Positions 63,658 to 64,000 of a stretch of 64,000 bases of DNA are shown here, one piece after another (within the stretch, counting starts at the first letter, position 1; each line of letters opens with the position of its first letter). A program made the translations under genes and the position numbers. Where the stretch lies: NCBI RefSeq assembly GCF_024347535.1, contig NZ_AP025497.1, positions 2,170,001-2,234,000 of the forward strand, in the 5' to 3' direction. A model generated the notes under the pieces. The model ran no database searches, had not been told where the DNA came from, and worked only from the letters and a program-made list of their open reading frames with translations. Source of the DNA: Vibrio kanaloae. GTDB taxonomy: Bacteria > Pseudomonadota > Gammaproteobacteria > Enterobacterales > Vibrionaceae.

Positions 63658-63687
63658 AAAAAAGCCCCAACACTAATGTCGAGGCTC
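63658..63687 (-). terminator. Terminator of the AraC-type gene
   Basis: On the minus strand AGCCTCGACA pairs imperfectly with TGTTGGGGCT and runs into TTTTTT. Confidence 0.7.
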
Positions 63688-63720
63688 CTGTATATTTATC
63701 CATTTTTGCGCCACACCTGA

Positions 63721-63999
63721 TCAATCTTCGTTATTTTCCGCAAACTTAGACGGAGACATACCAAAATGGTGCTTAAACCGCTGGCTGAAATAGGAAGGGT
63801 CATTGAAGCCTGAATCAAAAGCGACGTCTGATACCTTTTCTCCGGCCAATAACCTTTCACACGCATGCTCCAGACGAACCTCGTTAAGGTGTTCTTTAAA
63901 TGTTTTATCATAGGCAGATTTGAAGCGCCGTTGTAAGCTTCTCTCAGACATAAACAGGTATTTAGCAGCAGTTGCAGTGCCAAACTCCGCATCGGCATA
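63721..63999 (-). CDS. tfoS: AraC family regulator, C-terminal part (probable TfoS)
   Basis: The gene continues past the right edge; 92 C-terminal residues are visible, with two helix-turn-helix units of the AraC/XylS type: AAKYLFMSERSLQRRFKSAY and VSDVAFDSGFNDPSYFSQRFKHHFGMSPSKF. In V. cholerae the chitin-sensing membrane regulator TfoS, with a C-terminal AraC domain, lies next to tfoR and feoABC. Only the DNA-binding end is seen, so the name rests on gene order. Confidence 0.6.
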   Translation of the reverse strand, partial: YADAEFGTATAAKYLFMSERSLQRRFKSAYDKTFKEHLNEVRLEHACERLLAGEKVSDVAFDSGFNDPSYFSQRFKHHFGMSPSKFAENNED

Positions 64000-64000
64000 G

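Overview
The window is a block of core chromosome from a marine gammaproteobacterium, almost certainly a Vibrio close to the V. splendidus group. Supporting points are a moderate GC content, Vibrio gene orders (cvpA-purF next to dedD-folC-accD-truA and a HubP-type polar landmark gene; feoABC beside an AraC-type regulator), and a secreted alkaline phosphatase that I recognise as nearly the cold-active Vibrio enzyme of known structure. I see no prophage, insertion sequence, integron, CRISPR array or secretion island. The interest lies in regulation, noncanonical translation signals and a few unknown small genes.

Layout. 1-11 kb: msrB, gapA, yeaD, a nucleoside hydrolase, rlmA, a Fur-box-preceded chaN lipoprotein, a 117-residue unknown, a BCCT transporter and the alkaline phosphatase. 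10.8-18 kb: two cysteine-cluster proteins, the recR-ebfC-dnaX cluster with apt, a DUF454 membrane protein that seems to start at ATT, a 45-residue membrane microprotein, and an RssB-type response regulator. 18-32 kb: a LysR regulator, then purF-cvpA-dedD-folC-accD-truA-hubP-asd-pdxB on the minus strand. 32-40 kb: fabB with a long 3' region likely to hold an sRNA, mnmC, a flavin reductase, yfcL, epmC, a TRIC-family protein and aroC. 40-46 kb: elaA, tRNA-Arg(TCT), folD, nupC, a LysR regulator, a lytic transglycosylase and ycgL. 46-56 kb: minCDE, rnd, fadD, an alpha/beta hydrolase, an Slp lipoprotein, an unknown gene, tsaB and yoaA. 56-64 kb: purU, yecM, argS, a HIT protein, feoCBA, a probable tfoR sRNA and the 3' end of an AraC-type gene (probable tfoS).

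How the parts connect. Several genes share regulators that can be read from operators: PurR-like boxes precede cvpA-purF, folD and nupC (purine synthesis, one-carbon supply, nucleoside uptake), and Fur-like boxes precede chaN and feoABC (iron). The feo promoter also has an FNR-like box at the class II activator position. fabB has a FadR-like upstream site and a terminator-ending 3' region resembling the FarS sRNA arrangement of V. cholerae. dnaX carries an A-AAA-AAG slippery heptamer with a stop directly after the -1 shift, predicting tau and gamma products.

The strongest candidates for a second look are the ATT start of the ybaN homologue, the dnaX frameshift site, the readthrough-silencing hairpin over the chaN ribosome binding site, the fabB 3' sRNA, the feo FNR/Fur promoter, the tfoR locus, the hexamer and duplication repeats in hubP, and the 45-residue membrane protein.
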